Origin: Stentor coeruleus
Lineage: Eukaryota > Ciliophora > Heterotrichea > Heterotrichida > Stentoridae
DNA length: 64,000 nt
NCBI GenBank assembly: GCA_001970955.1
Contig: MPUH01000051.1
Span: 1-64,000, forward strand
Direction of reading: 5' to 3'
Below the pieces are notes generated by a model. That model worked only from the letters and a program-made list of their open reading frames with translations. It did not search any database and was not told the origin of the DNA. The stretch's first letter is position 1. Each line of letters begins with the position of its first letter. Positions 20,841 to 31,400 of this stretch are shown here, one piece after another. The position numbers and the translations under genes were made by a program.

Positions 20841-21824
20841 TCACCCTAGTTCAAGCTTAGTAGTTTTCTTATTAAGCCTAGTTGATTCAAGTTTATCCAT
20901 CATCTCCTTATCAATAAGCTCAGGGTTTTCCATAATAGCCTTAACCACTTGAACATGGTTAAATACTGCACTATAAATCTTTTTGGCATATATTCTTAAA
21001 TTGCTAGCATTGATTAAATTCTCTATACTCGGTTTTTCAAAAAGCCTTGCAAACTCGTCTATTGCAATCTCATCACTAAAATTTTCAAAAATATCTTCCA
21101 TATAAATTCTGACTGTTGAATTTCTAAAACTTCTAAGCTGGGATTTGTATTTTTCAATTGNTTCTATACTCGGTTTTTCAAAAAGCTTTGTAAACTCTTC
21201 TATTGCAATCTCATCACTAAAATTTTCAAAAATATCTTCCATATAAATTCTGACTGTTGAATTTCTAAAACTTCTAAGCTGGGATTTGTATTTTTCAATT
21301 GAGGGTCTGTTTTCTGCCGTNTTTCTAAAACTTCTAAGCTGGGATTTGTATTTTTCAATTGAGGGTCTGTTTTCTGCCGTACTCAATCTCAAAGCAAGAG
21401 ATGGGAGGTATTGAAATGCGATTCTAGAAATTTCTTTAAGCATAGTTTGGATTTCATCATAAGTTAAAGTCTTTGAAGCATCAATGTCGTAGTTTTGAAA
21501 TAACAATTTAATTTTTTCTTCTTTAGTCCCTGTACCTAAAAATATACCTAATAATGTGAATTCTCTCACACTATAACTATAGTCTTTTTGATGGTATATT
21601 TGCATGAAAAAATCAGAAATAACAGGATCTTTGTAATCAATGCCTAAAATTCGGCAGGTGAATTCAAATTGAGCTTGGGACATTTGAAGGTTGTAGCTGT
21701 TACGGTGAGTGATTCTGTCTATGTCGATAGACTTGCATTTATAAAGTTTGAGATAGTTCTCAGAATCATGAATTAGATCTTCACAACTCTTCTGATCTAA
21801 ATATCTTGATGAGCAGCAACCCAT
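20841..21824 (-). CDS. EF-hand protein with N-terminal acylation motif, duplicated by two assembly joints
   Basis: The N-terminus MGCCSS fits N-myristoylation at Gly2 plus palmitoylation of Cys3/Cys4, predicting membrane attachment. A calcineurin-B/recoverin-like arrangement follows, with one clear EF-hand loop (DIDASKTLTYDE) near residue 113 and weaker helices elsewhere. The C-terminal half is duplicated at two N positions (21161 and 21321); collapsing the copies (141 and 60 bases) gives a 260-residue protein in one frame. The gene ends in TGA, one of two such stops here. Two zDHHC enzymes that could modify such a protein lie nearby. Confidence 0.82.
   Translation of the reverse strand: MGCCSSRYLDQKSCEDLIHDSENYLKLYKCKSIDIDRITHRNSYNLQMSQAQFEFTCRILGIDYKDPVISDFFMQIYHQKDYSYSVREFTLLGIFLGTGTKEEKIKLLFQNYDIDASKTLTYDEIQTMLKEISRIAFQYLPSLALRLSTAENRPSIEKYKSQLRSFRXTAENRPSIEKYKSQLRSFRNSTVRIYMEDIFENFSDEIAIEEFTKLFEKPSIEXIEKYKSQLRSFRNSTVRIYMEDIFENFSDEIAIDEFARLFEKPSIENLINASNLRIYAKKIYSAVFNHVQVVKAIMENPELIDKEMMDKLESTRLNKKTTKLELG
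21022..21301. repeat. direct repeat around N at 21161
   Basis: Copies at 21022-21160 and 21163-21301 differ at three positions within the first 35 bases (for example gccttgc versus gctttgt). The differences suggest two haplotypes or diverged reads rather than a pure copy. Confidence 0.85.
21262..21380. repeat. direct repeat around N at 21321
   Basis: Copies at 21262-21320 and 21322-21380 are identical, 59 bases each, joined by one N. Confidence 0.9.
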
Positions 21825-22630
21825 TTATTAGAATATCATTTTTGAAAGTTTTTTTAAATTTGGCTTTATATGTTGATTTTTAGATAATTCGAGTTTTTTA
21901 AGAAAGCTAAGGTTTTTTTTAAAAAAAATGAATTATTAGGAGTTTGATAAATAGCAGAACTCAAGAAATGTATTTGATTATAATTAATAGTATCATTCTT
22001 AGTGAAGTATTAAAATTTCAAAGTATATTGACGAAGAACTTAAAAAAACGTATAAATTATAATCTTAATCAAAATCATCAGAGAGCAAATATATGCAAGC
22101 ATTTTGGTAATACTCATGATAATTCCTCATAAGTTATTTTATTAAAAAATAATTTGGATGTGATATGATTAAGATAATAACTATAAACCTATACCTGCCC
22201 TTTATAATATTATAATTATAAAAAACCTAAATTTGCCTAAAACTAATTTGGCAGAGTATGAAAAAATATATTTTTTACAATTTTGATATTCTTGATTGTT
22301 TTCTTGCTCAGTACAATAAAATATATTTTTTTATTTCTAGTTATTCTTGTCGAATGATTTAACGCTAATTGATGCTTGTAGTTTGTATATAAAAGAAATG
22401 TTACTTATAGAAGTAATATGGATTATAGAATATAGCTCAATAGAAATTTGATCATTAAAAATTGCATTAGTATTGTTTGTTTTAATATAATATGCTTATA
22501 TTACATTTTATATAAATAAAGTATACACTTACTCAGCTATGAGTGTTTTAGAATTAAACTACTTGTTATATCATTAGTAATTATTCTCTAAATTTATTAT
22601 CACATAAAATTTATATAATTTAATTCGAAA
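21825..22630. other. AT-rich divergent spacer
   Basis: Holds the promoters of the EF-hand gene and the second zDHHC gene. A 54-codon frame with ATG at 21968 is open but has no recognisable content. Confidence 0.45.
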
Positions 22631-23671
22631 ATGCCTCAAGAGTTACCTTCAAATGTCAAAAAACACATAGGAAACATTTTCATCCTCCCAGTGATTTTAG
22701 TAATTGCTTTAACTTATTTACAAGTTATGAAATTCTATAACAAAGAGACATATAGTAAAAAGTATTTAGGATTTGGTGTGATGGTTTATCTTTTGGTTTT
22801 CCATATAAGCCTTTTCATGCTGTTGTGGAGTTTTTTCAAAACTATGATTACAGATCCAGGAACTGTACCTCCTTTATGGGGATTTTATATGGGAGATTCA
22901 GAGCAGAAAAGAAGAAGGTATTGTTTAATGTGCCATGTTTTCAAGCCTGAAAGATGTCATCATTGTTCGGTATGTAATCGATGTGTGCTGAATATGGATC
23001 ACCATTGTCGTAAGATTTATGCAGCTTGGGTGAATAATTGTATTGGATTTTTCAATAGGAAGTTTTTCCTTTTATTACTTACTTACGTTATCATAACTTC
23101 TTGGTTTGCAGTATTCGGGCTATATTTCCAAGCAGCAGAAGACTTAACTACATTACTTCAAGTCCATCATATATCTTCTATTCACGATTTGACAAATATA
23201 TGTTTCTTCTCCTTTTTACTAGCTCTCTCTGTTATCCTCACTCTGTTCTTTAAGTTTCATGTTGGAATGGTTAAAAGGAATATAACAACTGTTGAAAATA
23301 TGGATAAAAAAAACTTAGCCAACTACAAAATTTATGACAAAGGCTTAACAACTAATTTTATTCAGATTTTCGGTAGAAACCCTTTACTTTGGCTATTTCC
23401 CCTAAATGGGAGGTCAGGAATGCCACATGGTGATGGTATTATATGGCACAGGGAATCAGGTCAAACTCTAGACGATGAGCTTCAAGGTACCGAAGAGAAC
23501 ATAAAATCCACTCAGCGCCTAAAGAATTTCTCCAACTCCTTAGAAAACATAAATGCCAGCCGTGACCTTATCTCCCCAAAAAAAGATGAAAGTCTAAAAC
23601 GTGATACTGAGCAAACTTTAAATTCTTTCAGAGCTAATCCTCAATATTCATACGACAGTAGTCAGCTATAA
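22631..23671 (+). CDS. zDHHC protein S-acyltransferase with a 15-base intron
   Basis: A second palmitoyltransferase, 341 residues after splicing. The cysteine-rich domain reads YCLMCHVFKPERCHHCSVCNRC, then MDHHC. Unspliced, the catalytic motif would be followed by five foreign residues (RKIYA); removing gtaagatttatgcag restores the canonical DHHCPWVNNCIG. Two membrane helices precede and two follow. The TTxE motif reads NITTVENM. A polar tail of about 80 residues is rich in Ser, Asn and Lys. The intron placement here is the cleanest evidence in the window for micro-introns. Confidence 0.96.
   Translation: MPQELPSNVKKHIGNIFILPVILVIALTYLQVMKFYNKETYSKKYLGFGVMVYLLVFHISLFMLLWSFFKTMITDPGTVPPLWGFYMGDSEQKRRRYCLMCHVFKPERCHHCSVCNRCVLNMDHHCRKIYAAWVNNCIGFFNRKFFLLLLTYVIITSWFAVFGLYFQAAEDLTTLLQVHHISSIHDLTNICFFSFLLALSVILTLFFKFHVGMVKRNITTVENMDKKNLANYKIYDKGLTTNFIQIFGRNPLLWLFPLNGRSGMPHGDGIIWHRESGQTLDDELQGTEENIKSTQRLKNFSNSLENINASRDLISPKKDESLKRDTEQTLNSFRANPQYSYDSSQL
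23010..23024 (+). other. 15-base intron splitting the DHHC motif
   Basis: Sequence gtaagatttatgcag. Removal turns DHHC-RKIYAA-WVNNC into DHHC-PWVNNC, the family consensus. Confidence 0.97.
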
Positions 23672-23725
23672 TTAATAATCAAATTTAAAAATTTTCATGT
23701 TAATTACACATCAAGCATTTATAAT

Positions 23726-23989
23726 ATGGGCTTGTGCTTATCTTATAGGATCAAAAAGCGTTCTAGAAAGAACCTTTGTGATCTTAAAACTGAGGAAAGC
23801 ACTGATAAATTGTCCCAGACTATGAATACTAGCTGTAGTTTAGCACTTTTTAATAAAAAAAGAAACCTTGGAAAGATAGTGTTGAGACAACCTGTTTTGA
23901 AGGATTTAAAGAAAAATAAGCTTTATGCGGCGAGAATACAAATGAGGAAATTTTTGATGATGAGAAGAGAGGGAAATAAAGCTTTTTAA
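23726..23989 (+). CDS. small basic protein with MGxC acylation motif
   Basis: The 87-residue product begins MGLCLSYR, a candidate N-myristoyl plus palmitoyl signal. It is Lys/Arg-rich throughout and has no recognised domain. It starts only 54 bases after the zDHHC stop, on the same strand. Coding status rests on the start context and lack of stops; function is unknown. Confidence 0.55.
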   Translation: MGLCLSYRIKKRSRKNLCDLKTEESTDKLSQTMNTSCSLALFNKKRNLGKIVLRQPVLKDLKKNKLYAARIQMRKFLMMRREGNKAF

Positions 23990-24258
23990 GTGGAAAGCAA
24001 GACTGGTTTGAAGGGGTTTTTTATAAGATAACAGAGCCCAGGATTATAAAGCATTATATTTTTAGGTTAAGAAATGGTTGAGGAATTTATATATAGTTTT
24101 AGGCTTGTTCTGAGGATTTTGTAGACTTTTTTATGTTTAGTCGGGATTGAAATAAAGGAATTTCATGATTTATTATTATGTAGGTTAAGTTATTTATTAT
24201 TATTTAGGTTAAGGTTATAATAAGTGGTTTTAATTTAAAAATGCAATGATTATTAAAT

Positions 24259-25122
24259 ATGCTTTCTAAGTCGTCTTCCAATTCGACCCCTGATATGAAA
24301 GTTGGAACTTCGAAAAGGAATAAAAAGTTCCAGCAGGACTACCAAAACGAAAGCAACATTGAAGTTCTTCATAATTTTTTGATAGATAGTCAGATCAAAG
24401 AAACTCAAAACAAACAGAAACTTTACCAGCTAAAACGTGAAAACGAAGCTCTAAAAGACCAACTCCAAGAACTCGAAGAGCAGAAAAAGAAACTCGAGGT
24501 GGCTAAAGATATAAACCAGAGGTTCTTTAAGAAAAATGAAACAGAAATCCTAAGCCTCAAAAAGCCTTTAGATGACCAAAACTATATAACAGACTCTATA
24601 TATACCTACGAATCCCATGAGTCTTTAAGGAAAAAAATGAAAGATATAATATCTGAATACCGTAATGAAATTGATGGGCTTACAGATAGAATCCCAGATA
24701 TTCAAGAAGTTTTAAAATCAGATGATCCAGGTTTATCTAGAATTTTAGACCTTTTAAAAGCTCAAGCATCAATATACAAAGAGGAAATGGTCCAAAAGGA
24801 AAAATCATATAGGAGTATGCAGGATAGGTATCATGGAGAATTTGATATGAATAATGAGAATCATAAAACTATTAGAGGGAAAATACAGGAATTGTCTCAA
24901 GATAAGAGATCGGATATGCTAAAAAAATATGCTCTTGAAAGGAAAATCTCTTATGTTGAAGCAGATGTTGAGTTTGGGAATGGGTATATAAATGCTCAGA
25001 AGCTAGCTTTGACTGCAGCTGAGGAAATTAATAGGAAAATACAAAAGGCTGATAATACAAAGTCACTGAATGCTTTGAGTACTAAGATTCAAAGGAAAAT
25101 TACAAGTAACAAACAGAATTAG
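24259..25122 (+). CDS. coiled-coil protein
   Basis: A 287-residue product with a Ser-rich start (MLSKSSSNSTPD), heptad-like Leu/Glu/Lys segments at about 45-100 and 180-260, and no enzymatic motif. Composition and stop-free length make it a real gene. A cytoskeletal role is a guess from the coiled coil only. Confidence 0.75.
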   Translation: MLSKSSSNSTPDMKVGTSKRNKKFQQDYQNESNIEVLHNFLIDSQIKETQNKQKLYQLKRENEALKDQLQELEEQKKKLEVAKDINQRFFKKNETEILSLKKPLDDQNYITDSIYTYESHESLRKKMKDIISEYRNEIDGLTDRIPDIQEVLKSDDPGLSRILDLLKAQASIYKEEMVQKEKSYRSMQDRYHGEFDMNNENHKTIRGKIQELSQDKRSDMLKKYALERKISYVEADVEFGNGYINAQKLALTAAEEINRKIQKADNTKSLNALSTKIQRKITSNKQN

Positions 25123-25682
25123 GAAAGTTATTTATTTAAATATGTGAAGGATAGAAAGGTTTGTTGGGGTTTTTGATGTGAAAATATATTTTGATTAAGT
25201 AGATAGGATGATAATGAGAATTATGGTGAGGATAAGGATAAAATATGATGGATTTATATTAGGATAAGATGGTAGATTATGGATTTATTAGTAAAAGGTT
25301 ATATGATTATTAGGAGAGAGATTTTGTAATAGGATTGAAGTTTTATTTTGTTGTGGATAGATATTAGAGATTAAGGCTTTTATATGAGTTTATAAGTATT
25401 TTTAGTTTAAATAGATTAGTAGACTCCAAACGTATTCTAAGATTTTGCTAACAAAATTCTACATCATCCAAGCAAATATTCAAATCAGCAAAACCCAAAC
25501 TAGCACATAAAAAACCCCAAAAGTTATCTTCCTATATACAAATTTATTACATATTCCTCCTATAACATCTCTCAGCTTTCTATATTTTCCAACTCTAAAA
25601 ACCATAATCACATTTAAATATCAATAAAAAGGCATTTATTATCCACTACATAAAAAACTAACTACATAAGCAGCTAATAAAT
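25123..25682. other. AT-rich spacer
   Basis: G/A-rich in the first half and C/A-rich in the second. No gene seen. Confidence 0.5.
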
Positions 25683-26234
25683 ATGTTTAAAAAACTTCTA
25701 GATTCCTATCTCCATCATCTAGAAACTCGTCCTATGCTCACAAAGTAAATCTTATTCAGAATGGTTTCTGGAGGTGCTGTTGTCGGATTAGGAGATGCTA
25801 TAGCTCAATGGATTAGTCCGCATTATAAGAAATTTGATAAAGAAAGATTTTCTTCAATGTTGACATATGGTTTTTTTATATCTGGCGGGTTTTGTCACTT
25901 GTGGTTTAGAGCGTTAGATAAAGTGTTTGGACATGCTATGACAATATCAAATTCAATAAAAAAAGTCTTTGCTGACCAATTCATTTTAGCTCCTCCAGAA
26001 ATTGTATTTTTCCTTGGGTGGTCACATTATACTTCTGAATCAAATCATTCTTTTACAGAACTTATTAAATCGACGCTTCCAAGCCTTCTTGTGCAAAATT
26101 ATATCATTTGGTTACCATCACAATTTATTAATTTTTATTATATCCCCGAACAGCATAGAGTGCTTTTTATGTGCACTATATGCGTACTATGGTTTGCTAT
26201 ATTGTCATTCACATCTCACGAATTCGAATATTAA
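25683..26234 (+). CDS. Mpv17/PMP22-family inner-membrane protein with a 15-base intron
   Basis: Mpv17-family proteins are four-helix proteins of mitochondria or peroxisomes. The spliced product has 178 residues, matching the usual length of about 176. Exon 1 (MFKKLLDSYLHHLETRPMLTK) supplies the family start Y-x-x-x-L-x-x-x-P-x-x-T; exon 2 continues with VSGGAVVGLGDAIAQ, then FDKERF, YGFFISGGFCHLWF, ADQFILAPPE and the C-terminal signature IIWLPSQFINFYYIPEQHRV. Removing gtaaatcttattcag at 25745-25759 joins them and deletes an in-frame TAA. Substrate is unknown. Confidence 0.94.
25745..25759 (+). other. 15-base intron of the Mpv17-family gene
   Basis: Sequence gtaaatcttattcag; removal joins RPMLTK to MVSGGAVVG and yields the expected family length. 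Confidence 0.95.
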
Positions 26235-26528
26235 GCATAAACTTAGAATAATCTTTTTAACGCTGTTTCTCCTTTATATTCTTTTTATTATTATATATTA
26301 TTTTTTATGATAATTGTTTTCTTTATCTTTTATTCCTTTTTTATATGAAATAATCTTTTAATATAATTTATATAATTTTTAAATATGATTCAAATAGCGA
26401 AATATTGGGATTTTGGGATTTGGGGTAAGAAAATAAAAAAAAAATCGTGAGAATTCAATAAATAAGTTACTAAAAGAATTTTTAGCTGTAGTTATGCTAT
26501 ATCTGAAGTAGCTTTTTTTAGCTCTGGC

Positions 26529-27038
26529 ATGCATATTATAATGATTTCTAGTGGTGATCCACGCTTAAGTGTTTACATGAACATCGTAGTGACTAAGTAG
26601 ATTGATAAGTCTAAGTTCAAGCTCGATCCTCGTTTACTTGACTTGAAAAAAAAACTTACAATCAAAAGCTTTTCAAAGCCACACACAAGATCCTCCAAAT
26701 CCTATTCATTTAAAACTCCCATTAAAATAGATCTCCCAGGTATTCCAAAGTATGATAAATGTTTTAGATGTTGTAAGTCAAGAATTGGTCACACATGCGA
26801 TCTCTTTTTATGTTTTACATGTAATGGTCTAGGTCATGAAAAAAGGTTCTGTCCCTGGAGACGTGAATCCTCCAGTACCTACGACGGAACATATTGTCTT
26901 ACATGCAATAGCCGAGGTCATACTGCAGCTTCATGTATTGACCGTGGTTATATAAGTAAAAAAAGTCTCCCAGTTTTAACTTGTATAATCTGTCGTAAAA
27001 AAGGACATTTAAACTGTGGTTTAAGCAGTCTAAGCTAA
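26529..27038 (+). CDS. CCHC zinc-knuckle protein with a 15-base intron
   Basis: Nucleic-acid-binding knuckles of the CX2CX4HX4C type are complete twice, CFTCNGLGHEKRFC and CLTCNSRGHTAASC, flanked by shorter variants CFRCCKSRIGHTC and CIICRKKGHLNC. The product is about 160 residues. No ATG lies in the second exon before the knuckles; removing gtagtgactaagtag (26586-26600) opens a frame back to ATGs at 26577, 26541 and 26529, giving SGDPRLSVYMNI-IDKSKF. The exact start is uncertain. A role in RNA binding is likely from the fold; the partner is unknown. No retroelement gag sequence accompanies the knuckles. Confidence 0.78.
26586..26600 (+). other. 15-base intron of the zinc-knuckle gene
   Basis: Sequence gtagtgactaagtag with two in-frame stops removed by splicing. 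Confidence 0.8.
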
Positions 27039-27087
27039 TTCTCTTTAAACTAACTCTATATTTTCTCTTAAATATGCATATATACTA

Positions 27088-27510
27088 ATGAAAATATCTA
27101 TAAAATTCATCATAATCAGAGATGAAGACGAAGAACAAACTATTCAAACTTTTGATGAAGATTTAAGCTTATCTACCTTTGCTAAACGCTTCAAAAAACC
27201 AGGAGATAATCTTAGGTTCATATATAAAAGTAATAAAAATATAGACTCTTTGCTTAGAGATCCAATAAATACTCAAGATTTCACTCAAAACTCTCTACCA
27301 GTATATGTTATATCAAGTAAAATCCCATATCCTGACCCAATTCCTGATATAGCAATTCCAAATGAAACTTATGAAGAAGAAGTAGAAGAAGATATAGAAG
27401 AAGTTGTAGTAGAGGGAAATTTTGAAGAGAAGGACAATGCAATGAAAGATTCTAAAGTAAATGAAGAGACTAAAGAATCAGAGAAAAAATCTAAAGCGAT
27501 ATTTGAGTGA
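27088..27510 (+). CDS. acidic protein with possible ubiquitin-like N-terminus
   Basis: The 140-residue product begins MKISIKFIIIRDEDEEQTIQ and has a beta-rich first 75 residues that resemble a ubiquitin-like fold in spacing. The rest is highly acidic (EEEVEEDIEEVVVEG), then charged. The frame ends TGA immediately followed by TAA. Fold assignment is tentative; function is unknown. Confidence 0.6.
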   Translation: MKISIKFIIIRDEDEEQTIQTFDEDLSLSTFAKRFKKPGDNLRFIYKSNKNIDSLLRDPINTQDFTQNSLPVYVISSKIPYPDPIPDIAIPNETYEEEVEEDIEEVVVEGNFEEKDNAMKDSKVNEETKESEKKSKAIFE

Positions 27511-27640
27511 TAAAGATTAAGTTAAGAATCTTTTGGGAAAGTTATGATGATAATTTGATAGGATTTTATAGCATTTTATAGAGATTTCGTAAAGGGTTAT
27601 GGGCATTTAAAAGGTTAGGATTAGTGAAAATCGAGTTTTT

Positions 27641-27844
27641 TTATTGAAAAGGGGATTTTACAGTATCTTCCATACCTTGGCTTTCTTCTCGAACAACGAA
27701 AAGCCTTGGGAGATTTTTTTCACGGCTTTTTGGGATTATTACAGGTAGATTTAAAGGTCGTAATTGAGGTTTTGGAATTGGAATCCTTTCGCGGTTAACT
27801 ACTGTTATGTCATCAACTTTTGATTTACTTGTACAGGTTCCCAT
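27641..27844 (-). CDS. small protein with MGxC acylation motif
   Basis: The 67-residue product begins MGTCTSKS, a strong match to N-myristoylation (Gly2, Ser6) with a palmitoylable Cys4. The middle is Pro-rich (IPIPKPQLRPLNLP). No domain is recognised. It ends close to the tail of the upstream acidic gene on the other strand. Confidence 0.5.
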   Translation of the reverse strand: MGTCTSKSKVDDITVVNRERIPIPKPQLRPLNLPVIIPKSREKNLPRLFVVREESQGMEDTVKSPFQ

Positions 27845-28477
27845 TTCACGGTTTATTCAATAATTACATAAATATGAAGCTTTTAGATTAGAAATCATGT
27901 TTAAAAAAAAATATTTTGGACAATGTTTGATTAGGAAATCAAACTTNTTAAAAAAAAATATTTTGGACAATGTTTGATTAGGAAATCAAACTTACTTTTT
28001 GAGATTATATTCGAAAATGATAAGTAATTTTTTTTGTAAGGTCTTAGATATTTTAACTTTTTTTATTGTAGAGAAAATTCTGATTTTAATCCTTCCTTTG
28101 CTTGGTATATATTGTATTAAATACAAACACATTTTTAGTCATCAGGTAAATAATATATCTCCTTGACAAATTTTCTTTACAAACCTTAAAATAAAACTTC
28201 ACATAGTCTAAATTCCTAATATCCTACCCTAATTAAAAAACCTCAAATTTTCTTTACCAAAATCTAAATTTCTAAACTCAATAAAAAGCATACATACACC
28301 TATCCTACCAAAAAAAATCATAGAAACCATAAATTTCTCATAATTTCCTCAATCCTACCCCACAATCCAATTTCTTCTCCAAATCCATAAAATCCAAAGA
28401 CCTCATCCTTAAAAGCATTTCCCTTTCCAACAAAGTCATACTTTCCATTTTAATAAAATAACTGAATTACTAATTTT
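27845..28477. other. AT-rich spacer with an N joint
   Basis: Contains the 27901-27993 repeat around N at 27947. Nothing else is recognised. Confidence 0.5.
27901..27993. repeat. direct repeat around N at 27947
   Basis: Two identical 46-base copies, 27901-27946 and 27948-27993, joined by one N. Confidence 0.92.
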
Positions 28478-31400
28478 CTACTCTACCTTAATCATCTCCA
28501 TAGCATCATGAGCCTTATCACTAATATTCTCAATAAGTTCCTTAGTTACATAATTTGCCTTAACCAAACAATCAATTTTATCCTGTAAAAACTCAACCCT
28601 AGCTTTCAAAACCCTAACAACCTCAACTTTATCCCCATTCTCATCTTCATCTAATCCTTGTCCCATATTCCCAAAACTCAAATCCTCTATAAAAGCTCTA
28701 GCTTTTTCTTGAAACCCAGCAATATACTTTTTCTTAAATTGCATATAATCATTAAATATACTTTGAACTTTTTCTTCTTTATTATTAACTTTTTTTTCTA
28801 TAATTTGTAGCTTTTTATTCACATCTTTGAACACTTTTTCAACATTTTCAGAGTATTTTTTTGTATTTGATTCCAAAAGGTTGTTTTTGTTACGAATTCT
28901 ATTAAAACGTGATTCAAGTTCTAAGTTTTTATTTTCCATTTCGCTTAGGAGTTCGTTTTGGTATTTGATTTTAGATAGTAATAAACTTTCTTTATCTGAG
29001 ACGATGATTTCTGAGCTTTCTGAAGGGTTTTCTTCAGGTATAGCGCTTTGGGGGATTTTATCTTGGAGTTCTTCTAATGATTTGAGTAGGGAAGATATTT
29101 GCAGATGGGCTTCTTCGAGACTTTCTGGTAGTTTTTGGGTATTTAAAGGTTGATATTTTATGTTTTCTGAGTCTTTTTGTAAGAAAGTACTAGATTTTAT
29201 GACGCTTTGGTTTCCTGAGATGGCGTTTTCTGATGGATGTTTAGAAATTTCTTTTATTTCTTCAGATGTCGCTTTAGAGTTTATAGGAAATCGGGTGCTG
29301 TCTTGGGATAGGGATAACGAATTAGAATGAGTTTTGATTTGGTCTTGCAAGTTTTCGATAATTTGCCTTTGGTGATCGAGTTTTTTTTCTGATTCTACAA
29401 GTTTATTGAGGATTTCTTGATAGTCTTCTTGATTTTTCATCTGTTTTTCCAATAGTAAAGTTTGATTTGCCAGTTTTTCTTTAGTATTTTTAAGTTCTTC
29501 AACTAAGTCTGATGTTGAAATATAAGGTTTTTCCTTTATAGCTATTTGTGATTCTAAGGTTTTCATACAGAGTTCTTGGATTTCAGAGGTATCAGATGGT
29601 AGCAAATGAGAATTTTTCTGTATGAAATTCTGCATGTTGTTGATATTTTCAGACTGAGATTGGATTTTAGCTTTACTTTGCTCAAGTTCATTTACTAGTA
29701 ATGAAACTTGATCTAGTTTAAAGAGTTTTTCTTCTAGTTCCTCAAGAGTTTTCCCTTGTTCGACTAGTCTTTTTTCTATGTTTTTCATATGGTCTTTGTT
29801 TAGTTTATCAGACTCAGTCATGTGCATTTTCCCGATTTCTCTAATGAAGTCATCATTTTTAGACTTTTGGTTAGATAATGTGTCTTTTATTGACTCAACA
29901 ACTCCTTCTAAACCGTGGTTTTTTTTTAATATTTGATTTAATTCCTGCATTTTCTCAGCCAAATGCTCGTTTGCAGCTTTTTCTCTATTTTCGCTATGTT
30001 GGGACTCTTTTAGTCTCTTTATCAAGTCCTCATTACGATTTTTTTCCTTTTCTAGCCTTATTATTAAGTCCTTAGCATCCTCTTCATATACTAAAATTTC
30101 TTTTTTAGCTTTTTCTAACTGCTCTATTGTACTTGCCATATGCAAATCTAAGGTTTTTTTACCTTCAAGCTCATTTTCTAATAGACTATTTAGGTTTTTA
30201 ATGTTGTTTTCATACTCTAAAAGCACTTCTTTTGCTTTTTCCAGCTGATTTTCAGTATTTTCCATTTGTAATTCTAATGATTTTTTCTCTTCTAAATTAT
30301 TTTCTATTTCTTTTGTCATACTTTCTATATCTCTTCTCATGCTTTCTATATTATTTTTCATGTTTTCTGCTTCTTTATTATGTTGTTTGTTTTCAATCTG
30401 CTCTTTTTCGAGGTCTTTTTGCAGTTCCTGTATCTGCAAAAGCTGTTGTTTTATATGATTTTTGAAATCCTGAGTTTTTTGTCCTAAAGTTTTGTTCTCA
30501 GCTTTTAATAAATGTAGTTCTCCAGCCAATGCCGCGATTTCTTTCTGGTCATTTATCGTATTAGCTTTATGATTTTCCTTATCTTCAACTATTTCATCAA
30601 GCTTTCCCATAATATCTTCTATAATTTCCCATGCTTTTACAGGAATTTCCTCTTTAAGAGCATTTTTAAACCCATTGATTTTGCTTTCTATTGTAAAATC
30701 ATCAGGCTTTATACTAGTGTTTTGTGTATGAGGTTCACATATTTTAATAATTGAGCTTAGAATTATATTTTGAAGTATATTTTGAAGCATGTTTTGAAGC
30801 ATATTTTGAAGTTTTTCAATTTCATCATGTTTAGATTTTAAGTCTTTTTTCAATCCAATAATCATATCGTCTTGTTCTTGGGCCATAGAAAAAGCTGCAG
30901 ATTCTGATTCTTCTAAGTTGCTTTGCATTTTTTTCATTGAATTTATAAGTTCAACATTTTCGGCAGTTTGAATTTTTAAGTTTTTTTCAAGTTCTGAGAT
31001 TGTTGAAGTGTTTTCAGAAAGCCTTTCTTGAAGGTAGTCATTAGAAGATATGTAATCTTTGATTTTTTCTGATAAGTCTTCAATAATTTTGACGTATTTT
31101 GAAGTTTGTTGGGCTTCCTGAGTGGATTGAGGAAGGTGGGTTAAGGGTTTTATAGATTCTTGTTCTGGATATATATTTAGACTTGGCTTAAAAGAGTCAA
31201 ATTCTTGTTTGTGTGGGATTTGACCTATGCTTTTTAATGATTTCTCTATTAATTCTTGGAGTTTTTCTATATCCTGGTCTTTGTTTGCAATTATTTCTTG
31301 AAGTTTTATGTTGGACTCTTCAACTTTTTTTCCTTCTTCAATTTGTTTTTGCAGTTTTTTTATCTTTTTTTTCTTGTTTTCTGCTGATAAAGATATCTCA

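Noticed and set aside
26643-27038. Zinc-knuckle protein as a retroelement gag remnant
   Set aside because: No polymerase, protease or terminal repeats are nearby, and the knuckles sit in a spliced host-type gene.
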